A DNA stretch of 64,000 bases from the NCBI RefSeq assembly GCF_000715075.1, contig NC_134087.1:154553436-154617435 (forward strand), written 5' to 3'. This document shows positions 1 through 12,051 of the stretch, piece by piece. The DNA comes from Nicotiana tabacum. Lineage: Eukaryota > Streptophyta > Magnoliopsida > Solanales > Solanaceae. How positions within the stretch are numbered: the first letter of the stretch is position 1; every line of letters begins with the position of its first letter. Below the pieces are notes generated by a model. It did no database searches. It saw only the letters and a list, made by a program, of their open reading frames with translations, and was not told where the DNA came from. The position numbers and the translations under genes were made by a program.

Positions 1-235
1 TTTAATTTTGTCCTATCATTTTGGCAAGTAGGTGATGCACCTACTTGTCATCTACCAATCTGCGCAGGCTTGCAAAAATATGAATATCTCTATACTCCGA
101 GATCGTATTGACATACAGTTTAATGCGTTGGAAACTAGACTCATAGATCTTTAATTTTGTGGGTAGATCACCCCGTAATTCCTTGTAAATTAGGAGAAAA
201 GCTTAGAAACATTTTTATCTTGGCATCTTCATATT

Positions 236-732
236 TTGCTATTTCAGTTGAAGGACAAGTCGGATGAGCTGGGACAACTCCGGGGCGAGGATGGCCAAGT
301 CAAACGCGAATTCACCGAGCTGCAGGCGCATGTGAATGCCCATTTTGTGGCCAAAAAGAGGTATCATGATGGGGCTTCCGCTCTTGAGGCGCAAATCCAG
401 ACCGTCTGTGCGAACGATTCTGCTCGGGCGAAAACCGAGGTGGTGAATGTCTGGGTCGAGGCTGTGATGAACAATACCAGGGTGGGGTAGAAATGGCGGC
501 CTATTCAAGGAGCGCTGTCGCTGCTAAAGCTGAGCTGAAGAGGGCCTTCGATCGTGCAAGCAATAGCAAGGAATATGTGAGGTGCAGATCCCAGAGGGAA
601 ATCCTCAAGGAGATTCATGCCATGGGATTTGATCTCTCGGGCAAGATCGAGCAAGCTAAAGGAGAGGAGTATGATGCCAAGTTCCTTCTGTCCGATGCCG
701 AGGAATGTGAGGAGGAGGCCACCGGGCGATAG
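236..732 (+). pseudogene. Antisense coiled-coil ORF of the Tat-like element (frameshifted)
   Basis: Two open stretches, 236-490 and 493-732, lie in different frames and together read as one charged, helix-prone, Ala/Glu/Lys-rich protein with coiled-coil character, so I take them as one gene broken by a frameshift near 485. An in-frame splice acceptor (TTTCAG ending at 247, after a T-rich stretch) directly precedes the Leu-Lys-Asp-Lys start of the similarity-like region, so the apparent Met-Leu-Phe-Gln start may be intron sequence and the true 5' exon lies upstream or outside the window. It runs antisense to the gag at 4333-2825. No catalytic motif is visible and the function is unknown; related ORFs occur in Tat-lineage elements between integrase and 3' LTR. 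Confidence 0.5.
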
Positions 733-1796
733 TTGCCTAAAGGGGGAACGTCTATTCCCTGCCTTATTCTTTGTTTATATAGCTTTCATTATATGTTGTA
801 GGTTGAGATTGTGCTTCACCGTCAATATGTAAAAATAAGAGGGGGAACCCCACAATTTGTATCTTCTGTACTCTTGCTCGTCGGGAATTCAATCGGGTCG
901 ATTCAACCTTGGGATTGGCAGAAACCTCCGGACCTGCAATATGGCCCCAATGTTTATTAGGCCGGCGATAGAGGCTTTCATTTTTTGACCTTAGGCTTGC
1001 GTACTTTAACCATCTTCAGGTTCAGTCTCCGAGCCGGGATCCGACTCGAGCTCAATTTACCCTCGAGTTTTACATTTGCATGGGCTGGTGACAAAGGCTC
1101 TTATGCCTTGGGTCGGAGCGACCTTTTATGTATGTGGCCCTTAGGCATGTATAGTTAACTATTTTGGATCCGGTCTCCGAATCGGGTTACGACTCGAGCT
1201 CATTTTAATCCTCAAGTTTTCAATTTTCAAGCTGACGATAGTGGCTTTTACGCTGTTGGTCGTTGCAACCTTTTAGTGTGTGGCCCGGAGGCTTGTTTGG
1301 CTGGCGACAATAGCTCTTATGCTTTTGCCCGTGGGCATATTTTAGGCTTTGTTTTCCTCTCATTAAGGTCTTTTTGAAATAATTTTGCCTGACCCGTCGT
1401 CAGTTCGGGAAGAACCTCGATTTCAAGTCGTTAGCGGTGATGTTCAATCACCTCAGAAGGTTCTTAGCTCATAGGCTGAGTAGCTCGAAGCCTTGTGATT
1501 TGGAGATGACATCGTCGAAGCTCCTTTTCCTGTTGAGGGAAACCTGTTTAACCGGTTCTTTTCGAAGTTTATTAGAAGTAGTGGCTTGTGATTTTGTTAG
1601 CGACAGTCGGGCATCCCCGAGTCGCGTTAATGTGTCTGGTGTAGCCGTTTTGGCCGTAGTCATATGAGTTTGACCGGAGCTATTTTTGATCCCGAGTGAT
1701 AGTTTAGGCATCTACAACGAGGATATGCCCTTTCGGGATTCATACAAATGTGACGTATAGCCTAAACTTTGGGATTGAGTCTTACGCCTGTAGTAA

Positions 1797-1945
1797 GGTC
1801 TTACAAAATTTTCATGCCAGTTAGGGTCTTACAGTTTGTCATGCCTGTAGAGGTCTTACAGTTTGTCATGCCTATTGAGGTCTTACAATTTATCATACCT
1901 ATTGCGGTCTTACAGTTTGTCATGCCTGTTGAGGTCTTACAGTTT
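1797..1945. repeat. 27 bp minisatellite, about 5.5 units
   Basis: The word GGTCTTACA recurs at 1797, 1825, 1852, 1879, 1906 and 1933, a spacing of 28 then 27 bases. Units differ by a few substitutions. The open frame across it encodes a nine-residue repeat (Val-Met-Pro-Val-Glu-Val-Leu-Gln-Phe), a simple consequence of a 27-base period. Confidence 0.9.
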
Positions 1946-2080
1946 TCGTTACTATGTAGAATAGATCTGGTTATACCGAGTCTGCCCGCCCGGGGTCTTA
2001 CGGCCTCTGGTTTTCTAGTGTATGGATATTGGCGACAGTCATCAAGTTTGCTTAGGCTCGAAGGCCGTAATTCGTGAGCT

Positions 2081-2168
2081 CGGAGTTACCTCATTGGGGC
2101 CTTATGAGCCCGTAGTTCCCTCGTTGGGGCCTTATAAGACCGGAGTTCCGACCTTGGGGCCGTGCGGG
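2081..2168. repeat. 30 bp tandem repeat, 3 units
   Basis: Three units start at 2081, 2111 and 2141, each with a GAGTT/TAGTT word followed by TTGGGGCC. The period is exactly 30 bases with scattered substitutions. Confidence 0.8.
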
Positions 2169-2824
2169 TGCCAAAATATTGACGTTAAGTCTCCGAGTAC
2201 TTCGGGACGCATTTGGTGGAGGGACCCTTGCTATGAGCATACTGAAATTCCCTTTTCTAGAGTACGAGATGCTGAAAGATATTCTTTATTGCTTGGCGTA
2301 AATACATGATATTTTGTTGTTGAAAGCTTGGCCCGCGTGGGCGCGGCTCCTTGGACTGTTTGGTCATGTACATCATTTCCTATTGGAGCCTCGTTCGTTA
2401 TTTATAGAGCGGGGTTGGTTGCAAAGAAAGTCCCGTAGGCTCATTGAATCCTTTTTGGGAAGTGCGTGGGTGTTGCCTCGTTACAAACCCCTGCCGGTAA
2501 AAACCCATTTTGGGATAAAAAACCGATTAAAGGAAAAGAGTGAAATGGACGCTTTGAAACCTCAGGGTCTTCGAGTCGGAGTGGCGTCCCGATTGCCTTG
2601 GTCGCTGGCCGGCGCAAGTGTTATCGTGAAGTAGAGGATAAAATGAAGGAGGGTGATTATACATTGGTGGTGACGGCGCTTTCGAGTTCTGGCGCTTATT
2701 TGGCGGTTTCTAAGTGGTCCTTTACTTGAATGTTTCTGGGGTGACCATCAAAAAATCGTATGGACAACGTGTTGGGGCTCTCCTGCTTTTTTCCTTTTGG
2801 TTGTTTCTCCTTCTCAAGATTGGT

Positions 2825-4333
2825 TTATAGCCCGTTATAGAGCAGTTGGCAATCTTCAGTTCGGTGCCCGTGCGAGTTGTGAAACTCGCAAATCAAATTG
2901 TAGTTCCTTTGGGAAGGAACCAAGTATACCGATCTAGGCCATCTGGCATCCCTAACTTTGATAATGGCGAACACGATGTCCGACACATCGATGTTAAAGT
3001 TGTACTCTGACAGGCGGGGTGCCCTTGTTGGCCCTGCGTATCCGTCAAAGCCACCTCTATTGAGGGGTCCCCAAGGGTTTTGTCCTTGGCTTACCAATCA
3101 ATCATTATGGGGCGGATTGCGCTTTGGAGCATTTCTCCTATCATCGGGGTATGGCTGGTACCTCTATTTATTCGATTTTTACTCCCTCGTCAAGAGCCTG
3201 CTCGAGTATACTGAGCCCGAAAGGGCTCCCAGCTGGTCGTCCTCGACCCTGATCTTTGACTAGTATCGGTTGTAGACGTCCGACCAGGTTATGACAGGAT
3301 ACTTGATCAGATTTTCTTTCAGCTTCCTTGATGCCACCGAGCTTCGTTCATTCCGGCCTTGAGTGAATGTCTGAACTGCCCAGTCGTCGTAGACCGGGGG
3401 TAGCTCCATTCGTTCTATCTGAAAATGAGACACGAATTCTCACAGCATTTCGTTCTCCCTCTGCTTAGTCTTGAATACTTTAGACTGCCTTGTTGCTACC
3501 TTGATGGCACCGGCGTGCGCCCTTATGAAGGAGTCCGCCAGCATGGCGAACGAATCTACGGAGTTGGGAGCTAGGTTGTGGTACCACATCATGGCCCCCT
3601 TCGAGAGCGTTTCTCCAAATTTCTTCAGCAGGACTGCCTCGATCTCATCATATTTTATGTTATTGCCCTTCACTGCGCATGTGTAGGCAGTGACGTATTT
3701 GTTGGGATCTGTGGTCCCGTTGTATTTTGGGAGTTCTGGCATTTTGAATTTCTTTGGAATGGGTTTCAGAGCCGCTTCCTCTAGGAACGGCCATTGCATC
3801 AACTTCCTCGAATCTACACCTTTCAGGACCGGGGGCGCGCCCGAGATTTGGTCGACTCTGAAGTTATAGATTTCGACCTTCTTATCATTGGCTGCTATCA
3901 TTTTCTCGCCTTACTTGATCCTTTTGGTGAGATCCTGCAACATTCTCATGATGGCAGGATTGGTTACCGATCCGTCATTGCTTGACCTCTCTAGTACCTA
4001 TTCGGTTGGGGGAGTAGTTTCCGGCGCTATTGTGCTGGGACTCTTCGGATGGCTTTGTAACTGAGCAATAGCCAACTGCTGTGCCTGCAACATTTCAAAA
4101 ATATTGTGAAGACTAACTTCCTGCGCTTTCCGAGCCGGGGTTTTTTGGGCTTCTAGTTGGTTGCCATGATGTATGCTTCTGTCGGTGTGTGAGTTTTCGT
4201 CGACCTGTTGTGCGTCCTGTGAATCCGTGTCTGCTAGAATCGGTCCGGACGCATCATTGGGATTTTGTGGTTGCGTTCCGGGAGTGGAACAGCCATGCGT
4301 TTTCCCCGTAGTTTTCGGGGTTATCGTTCTCAA
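2825..4333 (-). pseudogene. gag: gag of the Tat-like element, broken
   Basis: Three open blocks on the minus strand (4333-3998, 3901-3440, 3097-2825) lie in gag order. The first is Gln/Pro/Ser-rich with a short amphipathic 'EMLQAQQLAIAQLQ' segment, as in gag N-termini. The second carries the retrotransposon gag core, with 'KMPELPKYNGTTDPNKY' and 'MMWYHNL' as recognisable landmarks. The third ends in a zinc-knuckle-like CEFHNSHGHRTEDC. Gag packages the element RNA in a cytoplasmic particle. Blocks are separated by stops or frameshifts, so no full protein can be made. The frame should run on into protease, but nothing of that kind follows at lower coordinates. Confidence 0.8.
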
Positions 4334-4453
4334 CTCTGTTTATCAAGCCAGACATTTTGATCTGAAATCAAAGATCTCGGACAAGAAAAAGTGTGAAAGA
4401 TAACTTGTGTTTTTGTAATGAAACCAGCAAGAAAATAATAACTATTATATTTA

Positions 4454-4471
4454 GCCCCACGGTGGGCGCCA
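4454..4471 (-). other. Primer binding site of the Tat-like element
   Basis: On the minus strand this reads TGGCGCCCACCGTGGGGC, starting with the TGG expected opposite a tRNA CCA end. It originally abutted the LTR whose terminus is now at 16843; the element at 4476-16838 was inserted between them. The tRNA was not identified. Confidence 0.7.
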
Positions 4472-4475
4472 AACT

Positions 4476-4978
4476 TGTCACACCTCCTTTTCACACCCCC
4501 GAAAGGGGTATAAGACAGTTTTTTTCAATTTAAGTGACAATCGAAACGAGATTATTTTTTAAGTTCAGAGTCGCCACTTGGGATAATTATATGGGTCCCA
4601 AGTCATCAGTTTAAAATCCCTAATCGAGGAAAAGTTTGACTATATTTTACAGTCCGCGAAACACAGAAATCCGGGTAAGGAATTCTGTTAACCTGAGAGA
4701 AGGTGTTAGGCATTCCCGGGTTCCCGTGGTTTTAGTATGGTCGCTCAACTATAATTATTGGCCTAATTATCTGATTTATTACACGTTTTAAACCTATTGT
4801 GCATTTTTAACTTTCTAACTGCTTGTAATGTTTTTAGGAAAATTCATGATTGTTGAAAACATATCGTAAACCACGCTACATGAAATGCGTATACGGTTCA
4901 CGACACGTTTATTTTATTTAACATTATTGGAAATCGAAATCGGGTCACATGAAATGCACACCCGGATTTATAACATGT

Positions 4979-5009
<31 letters not shown>

Positions 5010-6646
5010 AAATTATGGCAGGTCACGTGGAATGCACACCCGAGCCCCTTTAATCTAATTTGACGTAGTTTAGTTGAAGAATAGCAGCTCAATTTCTATA
5101 CTGTAACAAAATCATGTTCAGCTATCACCAATTCGAGTAGCATGCGAGTAGATAACTACATGACCAAACTCAAAACTAGACACAATAACCAAACAAATCA
5201 CAGAACCAAATCACCAAACAAGCAATTAACACTCAGCTAGAATAAAATGAGTAGAGGATTGAAGAGTTGAACCTCAGTGAGAGTGAGGACCTTTTTGATG
5301 TTAATTAGATATGAGCTGAACGTAATCCTTGAACTCGAAGCTGAACTACCACGAACCGACAAACAACATAAGCTTAGCGGCATAGCTCGAACCAGCAACT
5401 TTAATTTGGTAAAAAAAACTCAAGCAGAGACATAAATAACCAGATCTGAAATAGCAATTTTCCTTGAATAGCAAAATGAAACTGGTCGACTACAAACTTT
5501 GAGTGTGAAAACTAAACGAGAAAGACAGCAACAAGGATCTGAGATGACACAAAATCACGACCAGAACTCAGAATGCTTGGACTCGAACTCCTACTGCCTC
5601 AAATGCCCTTGTTCTTATCTTCCGTATCGGCATCTGTTGATGTACTCTGACTGATGCCAGCCATCGTGGACTACCACCAACTTTTGGATGATTAATTCAT
5701 CTTGGTACACAAATCAGATAGGGTGTTTTATGTGAGCTCGAATCTCTTTTTTTCCATTAACAGAAACGCCTCGCTAGTTTTTCATAAAGAGTGATTAGTG
5801 ATTGATTAATACTAGTGGGAATAAAACTTGACATCAAGATTTGCAATTAAGTGGGTGAATTGGTAAATGAACTTGGATTTTCTCAACCTAAACCTTTGAG
5901 AAATCTCGTGCAATTTATGGATGGGCCGACAACATCATTATTTTGGGCAGCTACTATAAGATGATAATTGCTTCTATCTTCTTTTGAAAACGTGACTGAA
6001 GATGGCAGTCATGTGGGATCCTTAGCGTTAGGTTTTTTGCTTTTTGCCAAAAAAAGAAGCCGAAGGTGCTGCTCCTTCGAAGAAGAAAAGGTGGTGTCCT
6101 AATTTCTTGTCAAAAACGGCTCAACTGTTTTAGGCGTTACTCCTTTTGTCTTAGGTCCAAAATGGCTCCCTCTTATTTTAGGTCTAGGATTTTTTTTAAA
6201 CTTTTTTCTAGGGTTTTAGGGGTATTGGGCTTGGGTTGTTATGGGATAGGTCCGAAAATTAGGCCTAAAAATGGGTAGTTTGAGCTCAAATTTTATTCTT
6301 TCTCCGTGAACAAGACTAAAATACTACCTTATTTACTAATTAATCTTACTTAAATAAAATAACTATTAAAATACGGCTAACCGTTAAAAACAAACCTATT
6401 TTTTTGGTATTTTCAAATATCATATTAAGATAAAAATAAGGTACGATTTTTTGTAGTTTTTAGTTTTACGAAAGGCATATAAATTAAAAGCAACTAAAAA
6501 GAAGAAATATTTTTTGTAATTTTTATTTTTGATAAAATAAAGTAAAAGAGTCCAAATTAATTGAAATATTGATATTAGGCCTAAACTAAATATTTTACGC
6601 TAAAATAGGTGAAATCTCGGGGAGGGTCAAAAATTACATGTCTACA
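4476..6646 (-). repeat. 3' LTR of the non-autonomous Ogre-like element
   Basis: The LTR is 2171 bases, begins TGTCACACC and ends TGTCTACA on the plus strand (TGTAGACA...GGTGTGACA in element sense). It matches 14687-16838 along its whole length with scattered differences. The stretch at 4476 to about 5050 is also recognisably homologous to the U5 end of the Ogre LTR (about 39230-39714 reversed), whereas the rest is not. A short ATT microsatellite lies at 4979-5007. Confidence 0.92.
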
Positions 6647-6660
6647 GCTGCCCCTCTTTG
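6647..6660 (-). other. Polypurine tract (PPT)
   Basis: In element sense it reads CAAAGAGGGGCAGC, ending exactly at the 3' LTR. The same AAAGAGGGGCAGC precedes the 3' LTR of the large Ogre-like element (54217-54229). It primes plus-strand synthesis during reverse transcription. Confidence 0.85.
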
Positions 6661-6778
6661 ACTGGAAAGTATTTTCAGAAAAAGAACGACTAGATAGGTT
6701 TTTTGACCCAACCCTTAATTAGGGAGACCAAAAACTAAGAGGAAGGAGAATGTGACCGAACCCTGGTATCTAAGCTGC

Positions 6779-6818
6779 CTACATATCCTTGGCTATACAG
6801 GAATCAGGCCACGTGTAG
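6779..6818 (-). other. Hairpin cassette a (fourth in element order)
   Basis: In element sense: outer arms CTACA/TGTAG pair perfectly, then CCTGAT, an inner stem TCCT/AGGA, then TA before the 3' outer arm. The G-to-A change in the 5' outer arm is matched by C-to-T in the 3' arm relative to the CTACG/CGTAG form. It lies about 120 bases before the PPT, like copy 4 in the large element. Confidence 0.7.
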
Positions 6819-7489
6819 TTCAGAATTAGGAAGAGTGATGGAGTATACCGCGGTGGAAAGCCGATTGAGGTGTCGTTTCGTCGAAGTTTCGGTCCACGAT
6901 CATGTTATTACATCAAAATCAAAAAATGAAAAAGACTAACTAAGCCTGTCAACTATGAGTTACAAGATTCCTATCTATAAGTCTTCTAAAGCTTGAACTT
7001 GAGTCTTGAATGGTTCTTCATGCAGACTTTAGATTTGAACCTTGGCGCTTGTTAGCTGCAGGTGTTAGCTCGCTCTTCTTCAGCTTTTCGGATCAAGATC
7101 GGACATGTGGTGCTTGTGACTTCAACCACATCTTGAGCAGTTCACATCTCTCTCTACTTCTGCATTTTAGATTCACTTCTTTATTTTTTCTTATTCTAGG
7201 CTGTGACTAACTTCTGTGATCATCTTGGATTATTGCCTCGCATTCTTGCCACGAGCTTCTGCTACTTCTAACTTGAATTGAATTTTGAAATGACTTCCCT
7301 TGTTCTCTAGGTAGGCGTCTGATTGCCAAAACATGAACTGTATTCCCTTATTCTCTAGGTGGGCGCCTGACATTACAATAAAACAGACAAAACAAAAGAA
7401 ATTTTTGCTGCCCCAGTTTGGTTTCTGGGCGTATCTATGAGTGTTAATCGAATCATGTTACCCAAAATCTCTAAGAATTTTAAAGCTAA

Positions 7490-7860
7490 ATCCCATTATG
7501 CAGGAGGGTCCTGAAAATTTTAAATTAAATCTTATCTTAAGAGTGAAAACTTTAAAGCTAAATTATGTTTTCTAAAGGTAGAACTTACGCTAAATCTTGT
7601 TAACTATGAAGGTCTAAAAATTTAACTAAGTCACATTATCCAGGAGGGTCCTTAGGACTTTTAAAATTAAATCCGATTATCCAGGTGGACCCTGAAAATT
7701 TTAAACTAAATCTCATTATCCAGGAGGGTCCTGAAAAGTCGAGAATGAACTTACCTGAGCCATGCTTTCTTCCTGGAGGAGCTCTGCAGAACGAACAAAA
7801 TTCCTTACTCCTGAACCATGCTAATCCTCATGGAGGGTTCCTGTAGATCGAACAAATTTT
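7490..7860 (-). repeat. 3' region repeats with CAGGA/TCCTG hairpins
   Basis: CCAGGAGGGTCCTG or a variant recurs at 7500, 7640, 7680 and 7720, each followed by AAAATTTTAAA-type sequence. Further diverged units lie at about 7770 and 7826. Each core is a short inverted repeat. The same cores in element sense (CAGGACCCTCCTG) occur at 52630-53060 in the large Ogre-like element. Confidence 0.7.
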
Positions 7861-8896
7861 TCTTTCCCTTTCTCAAAACGCCTTTGTGCTGACAAAATTT
7901 GGGCACGACACTTGAAAAAATTCAAACTTCCAAGCTTTAATTTGGACACAATTTCCGTCCCTGTTTCAAACAAAGAAAATTTGTGAGTTTATAAATACAG
8001 TGGTTGATTTGTGACCTTGACTTTGAGGATGATTTCTCCTTCACTTTGCATGATAACTTTGGTTTTAACTCGAAAGACCTGGCTTGTTTATTGACTAACC
8101 ACTTTCTCTGTCACCCTTATCACAGATAATACCTCTGATCCGTTCAAACCCAACATCATCTATCTATTGCAGTTTGCTCATGAATTGACATTTACTGAAC
8201 CTTTGTATTTCACATGAATTCCAAAATACGTTGATTTTTACCAACTCAGTGCGCTTGCTGTTCTTTCCGAACGTAGGCCACTGGTCTTGGCCTTAAGGTC
8301 TATTGCTCCTTCACTTGCCATGATAACTTTGATTTCCACTTGGAAGACCTTGCTTGTTATTGGTTAACCACTTTCTCTGTCAACCTTATCGCAAAAAATA
8401 CTTTGATCCGTTCAAACCCAACACCCTCTATCTGTTGCATTTTTCATGAACTGACGTTTACCAAACCTTTGTATTTCACATGAATCCCGAAGCACGTTGA
8501 TTGTTACCAACTCAATGCGTATGCTATTTTTTCCTGACTTATGCCACTTTGATATGCTAGCCAGATCCCGTTTTGTCTAATTGGAAAGCTGGTGGCAGAT
8601 TTTGAAGTCATTTCTCACTTGTTCTGACCAAACAAAATTAGGAAGAGGAAGTAAACAAGACACAAGGAACAGAGTAAAGGATGATGGAAAGAGATGATTC
8701 CTAACAAGAAAACTACAAAGTAGAAACTTATTAGATGTGGATACCAACTCTAATGACCATGACATGCACCTTTGGATTAACTGGCCTAATCTGTAAAGCA
8801 AGTCTAATGTTCAACTCTTGTTATACCCCTAAACCATGAAACTGGGCTTCAATGCTCCGATTATCCAATCTGATTCACGATCTTATTTGACTTGTA

Positions 8897-8985
8897 GTGC
8901 CCGAAGGGTTTTCACCATCAAGCCTCTCTCGTTTTTCTTTCTCTCAACTTACCGTCGCCTTACGCTACATGTGAAGGTTTTCACC
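8897..8985 (-). repeat. GGTGAAAACC hairpin repeats, 2 copies
   Basis: In element sense GGTGAAAACC occurs at 8916-8907 and 8985-8976. The copy at 8916 can fold CCC/GGG around TTC with GGTG/CACT outside. The same repeat, three copies, lies at 51723-51881 in the large element in the corresponding place after the third hairpin cassette. Confidence 0.6.
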
Positions 8986-9370
8986 GATAAGACTCTTTTT
9001 CTTTTTATTTCCTTTGACTCTGTAGATAGCAAGGCCTTGACCATAGTAAAAACATTGTATGCTCCTGGCGCGTCTAACACGACACTCTCAAAGATTATTT
9101 GGGAGGTCTTTTTTTTGGACCATAATGTGGCTTTTGAATAGGGTTATAAAGAAAGGATGTCATAAATGCTCAAAATTAGTAAACAACAGGGTTAATTTAT
9201 TTACAACTTTTTGAATCCATTTTAAAACTTTGCCCCAATTTCTAAAACAAGAGAACTTGATTCTTTCTTTTTCTTTTTTTTTTGATGGAGTTACTAAGAA
9301 ACACTGCCCCACTCTCGACTTTGTGGGATTATGAAATATTTTATTTGGTATGACCGAATCGTAAAACTGC

Positions 9371-9409
9371 CTACGTATCTTGTGGTGACAAGAATCAGGT
9401 AAAACGTAG
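9371..9409 (-). other. Hairpin cassette b (third in element order)
   Basis: In element sense: outer arms CTACG/CGTAG, then ACCTGAT, inner stem TCTTGT/ACAAGA with four-base loop, then TA. The positional counterpart in the large element (51398-51432) has TCCTT/AAGGA instead, so both sides of the stem changed together. Confidence 0.75.
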
Positions 9410-9419
9410 TTCACAAAGA

Positions 9420-9600
9420 TACTTTCTTGTTACTATTTTCCTTTTTCTTTACTTTTCTTTTTTTTTCTTTTTCCCCTTTTTTCATCTCTATTTTTCTCTT
9501 CTTCTTTTTTTTTTTGAATTTTTCTTTTGGAATGAACTTTCTATAATAAACCTATGGGGATATGAACTCTTCTTTTTTTTTCTTTTTTTTCTGTATGACT
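9420..9600 (-). repeat. Purine-rich tract upstream of cassette b
   Basis: Almost pure CT on the plus strand, hence A/G-rich in element sense. A similar tract precedes the matching cassette in the large element (51180-51370). No coding is inferred. Confidence 0.7.
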
Positions 9601-10532
9601 CTAACTTTATTCCAAAAGATGGAAGGTAAAAGAAATCAGTACATGCTCAAAAGGGTATCGAATAGTATAAATGTTTGGGTAGCTGAAAGAGGGCCTCCCA
9701 ATCCCTGAAAATGCTAAGTGCAACACGTTTAACTTGAGAATGAAAAAGAAGATCATGCACAACATTTCTTTTACAGTTTTGGCATTGATATCACTGATAT
9801 GTCTTTCACTTTTCTTTAGTACTTTGTCAATTACAGAACTCTCGTTAGGTAATTTCTTCTTCACAATGGATACCCTCCGTCAGTTCAGAGAAAACTCCCT
9901 TGGCTTTATCTTATTACTTGAAGTACACTTGAACTCAAAACTGCTCGCTTCAAATTGTCTGGGATGCACTCTCCTTTAATGAATTCTTGTCATCCTATTA
10001 ACTTCCCAAATTATTTGCCCCAGTTTCACACAGTTCGGGCTTTAAATGATCTCAAAATGCCCAAATCTGTACTTATTTCCCTCAAGTGTCCCTATCATCT
10101 TCAAAATTGCTTTATTGCTTCATGACTAATCTAACCTTTAATACCAAGCCTAGAATTATGCGTGCATGTCATGTCACTAGAACCAGCAGGAAAAGAACTA
10201 TAAAAGGAAAAGAGGACTAAACCAGAAAATGACTAGAAATAACACAAAATAGAAAATTGCATTAGACAGAGGGTGAAAGGGTTTGAACGATGAAACAAGC
10301 AAACTAAAATGGGGTTACAACCTCGGAACAAACCTAGATAACACTAAACGAGTTACTATGACTAAACGAACTAGACAAAATAAAAGGATAGAAGGGTTTG
10401 AGTTACAAGACAATACCTGGATTACAACCCTAAAATAACCCGGACAACAGAAATGACAACAAAATAAACCACCAAGACTCCTCTCTGGCTAGCCAAGGAA
10501 GTAGCGTCTTTAAAATTACCAAACTCGACCTC

Positions 10533-12051
10533 TTAGCCATTGAGTTCCACATCAATACTACCAAAACCGTTACCAATTTCAATATCATTAACTTCACCAA
10601 GTGGCTCATTGACTCCTTTGACCAACCCTTCATCATTGCAAACCATCCCAACAATTTGTGCGTTGTCATGTACCTGTAGAGGATTATGTGTGACACTTGG
10701 GGTATTACTGCCTTGGGCCACAATTATTCCTTCTTGAATCATTCTTTCTATTTCTCTTTTCAAAGCACGTCAATCTTCAACATTGTGCCCCTGGGCATTG
10801 GAATGGTATTCGCACCTTTTAGCAGGGTCAAAGCTTCTCACACACGGGTCTATATAATTTAGAGGAATAGGTGTAATCATGTCGTAATGCTTTAATTTCT
10901 CAAACAAGCTTGCATAGGATTCTCCTATTAGTGTAAAATTATCTTTCAACCTTTGTTCCCTTCTATATCCTTGGCTTGAATGAGGTTATAGGGCACTTGA
11001 AAATTTTGTGAAGGCTGGTGGGGATTCTGCTGTGCTCGTGCTCTCATTTTGGAGTGACCCAGTGGTTGGACATATGGCCGGACGTTGTTTGGATGATAAT
11101 ACTTGGGTGGATTATGTGGAGCTCGGGGATATTCATAGGGTCAGTATTGAGGCTGAAAGCATTTAGCAGGAATGCCCACTGGATTCTGTCGTTGGTGGGA
11201 CTCAGCAACATCTTTTCTATCAGTGGGAAGACTGTCCCGAGCAACTTGTTCAGTCCACCTGAACCAAAATTCCCTAAAACTTTCCTTAGGTTTCTTTTCC
11301 ATCTGAGATAGGGAGGAATGGTCTGGGACAATATCTATATTGTATTGAAAGTGTCGTACAAAATCTTGAGTCATGTCATCCCATGTATGCCATTTACCGA
11401 CACATTGACGAGTATGACATTCCAAAGTTGCCCCAGTAATGCTCTCACTGAAATCCATCAGCAACTCATCTTTCCTGTCAACACTTCTCATTTCACTGCA
11501 ATAACCCCTCAGATGGGCTACTGGATCTCCACGCCCATCATACAAATTAAACTTTGGCATCTTAAACCTTTTCAGCTTTCTGGATATTTCGTCTTGCTGC
11601 ACTGTCTTAGCAGGCTTTGCAGTCTCACCGGGAGGCTCAGAATAAGGACCGTAAAAGTATGGATCTGAGACTTTGAAAGTTAGTTCTGGAGTATAGTGAT
11701 GGGTATCTGAGACTTTGAACATAGTCTCACTAGAGGATCGAGGACGAGTAGCTGGTGGAGGAGCTACAAAAATATGAGTGGTCAAAGGAACGAGATATGA
11801 TGTGCTTCTGAGGGGTGGAGTCTGAAAAGGTTGTGGGGAGATATTCTAGACTTGTGATAGTGGCAGAATGGTGACAAGGCATTCACTGTAGTTAGTGGAA
11901 CTAATGGCGGAGGGCGCCTACTAATCCAAGCTTGATATATTTCGGCCATCTGTCCTTTCAACTTTAAGACCTCTTCTTTCAACTCAGATTCTGATTCAAC
12001 AATTCCCTTAGATAGATCAATAACTCATGTGTCTAAGTCTTTGCTAGCCAT
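10533..12051 (-). pseudogene. gag: gag of the non-autonomous Ogre-like element, broken
   Basis: The start is the ATG at 12051 (Met-Ala-Ser-Lys). The N-terminal part contains 'LKGQMAEIYQAW', matching 'LKQQMVEMYQAW' of the large element's gag. The core at 11785-11141 carries 'FKMPKFNLYDGRGDPVAHL' and 'WHTWDDMTQDFVRHF', and the C-terminal part has a degenerate zinc knuckle (CEYHSNAQGHNVED then a stop where Cys/Trp is expected) at about 10820-10770, followed by 'LKREIERMIQEG'. Stops and frameshifts separate the blocks. Nothing resembling protease or RT follows. The protein would be the particle protein; here it is a relic, although its structure shows the element once carried its own gag. Confidence 0.8.

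Larger units (their letters stand above)
733..2824. other. Non-coding spacer of the Tat-like element
   Basis: About 2.1 kb without a credible gene. It holds recurring GC-richer phrases such as CTCGAG-containing stretches and 'gctcttatgcctt'-like words at 1088-1330, a 27 bp tandem array (1797-1945) and a 30 bp array (2081-2168). Small open frames here are by-products of the repeats. The position between gag and the antisense ORF is where pol would be in a complete element. Confidence 0.5.
1..4475 (-). mobile_element. Tat-like Ty3/gypsy element, 3' part, pol-less
   Basis: This is the left arm of a minus-strand LTR retrotransposon whose 3' end lies outside the window. Reading right to left it shows a PBS (4454-4471), a broken gag (4333-2825), repeat-rich non-coding DNA and an ORF on the opposite strand (236-732). 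No protease, RT, RNase H or integrase sequence is seen, so pol is missing. Its 5' LTR is the separate block at about 16843-17488, detached by the later insertion at 4476-16838. An antisense ORF between the coding region and the 3' LTR is known from Tat-lineage elements, which is why I place it there. The lineage is inferred from gag, PBS and layout without RT support. Confidence 0.65.

Noticed and set aside
1769..2077. Nine-residue repeat protein (Val-Leu-Gln-Phe units)
   Set aside because: Translation of the 27 bp minisatellite; no start context or flanking coding sequence.
5580..5700. Short stretch near 5580-5960 and 15780-16010 resembling part of a gene
   Set aside because: Present in both LTRs of the non-autonomous element at the same place; short frames with stops and no domain.
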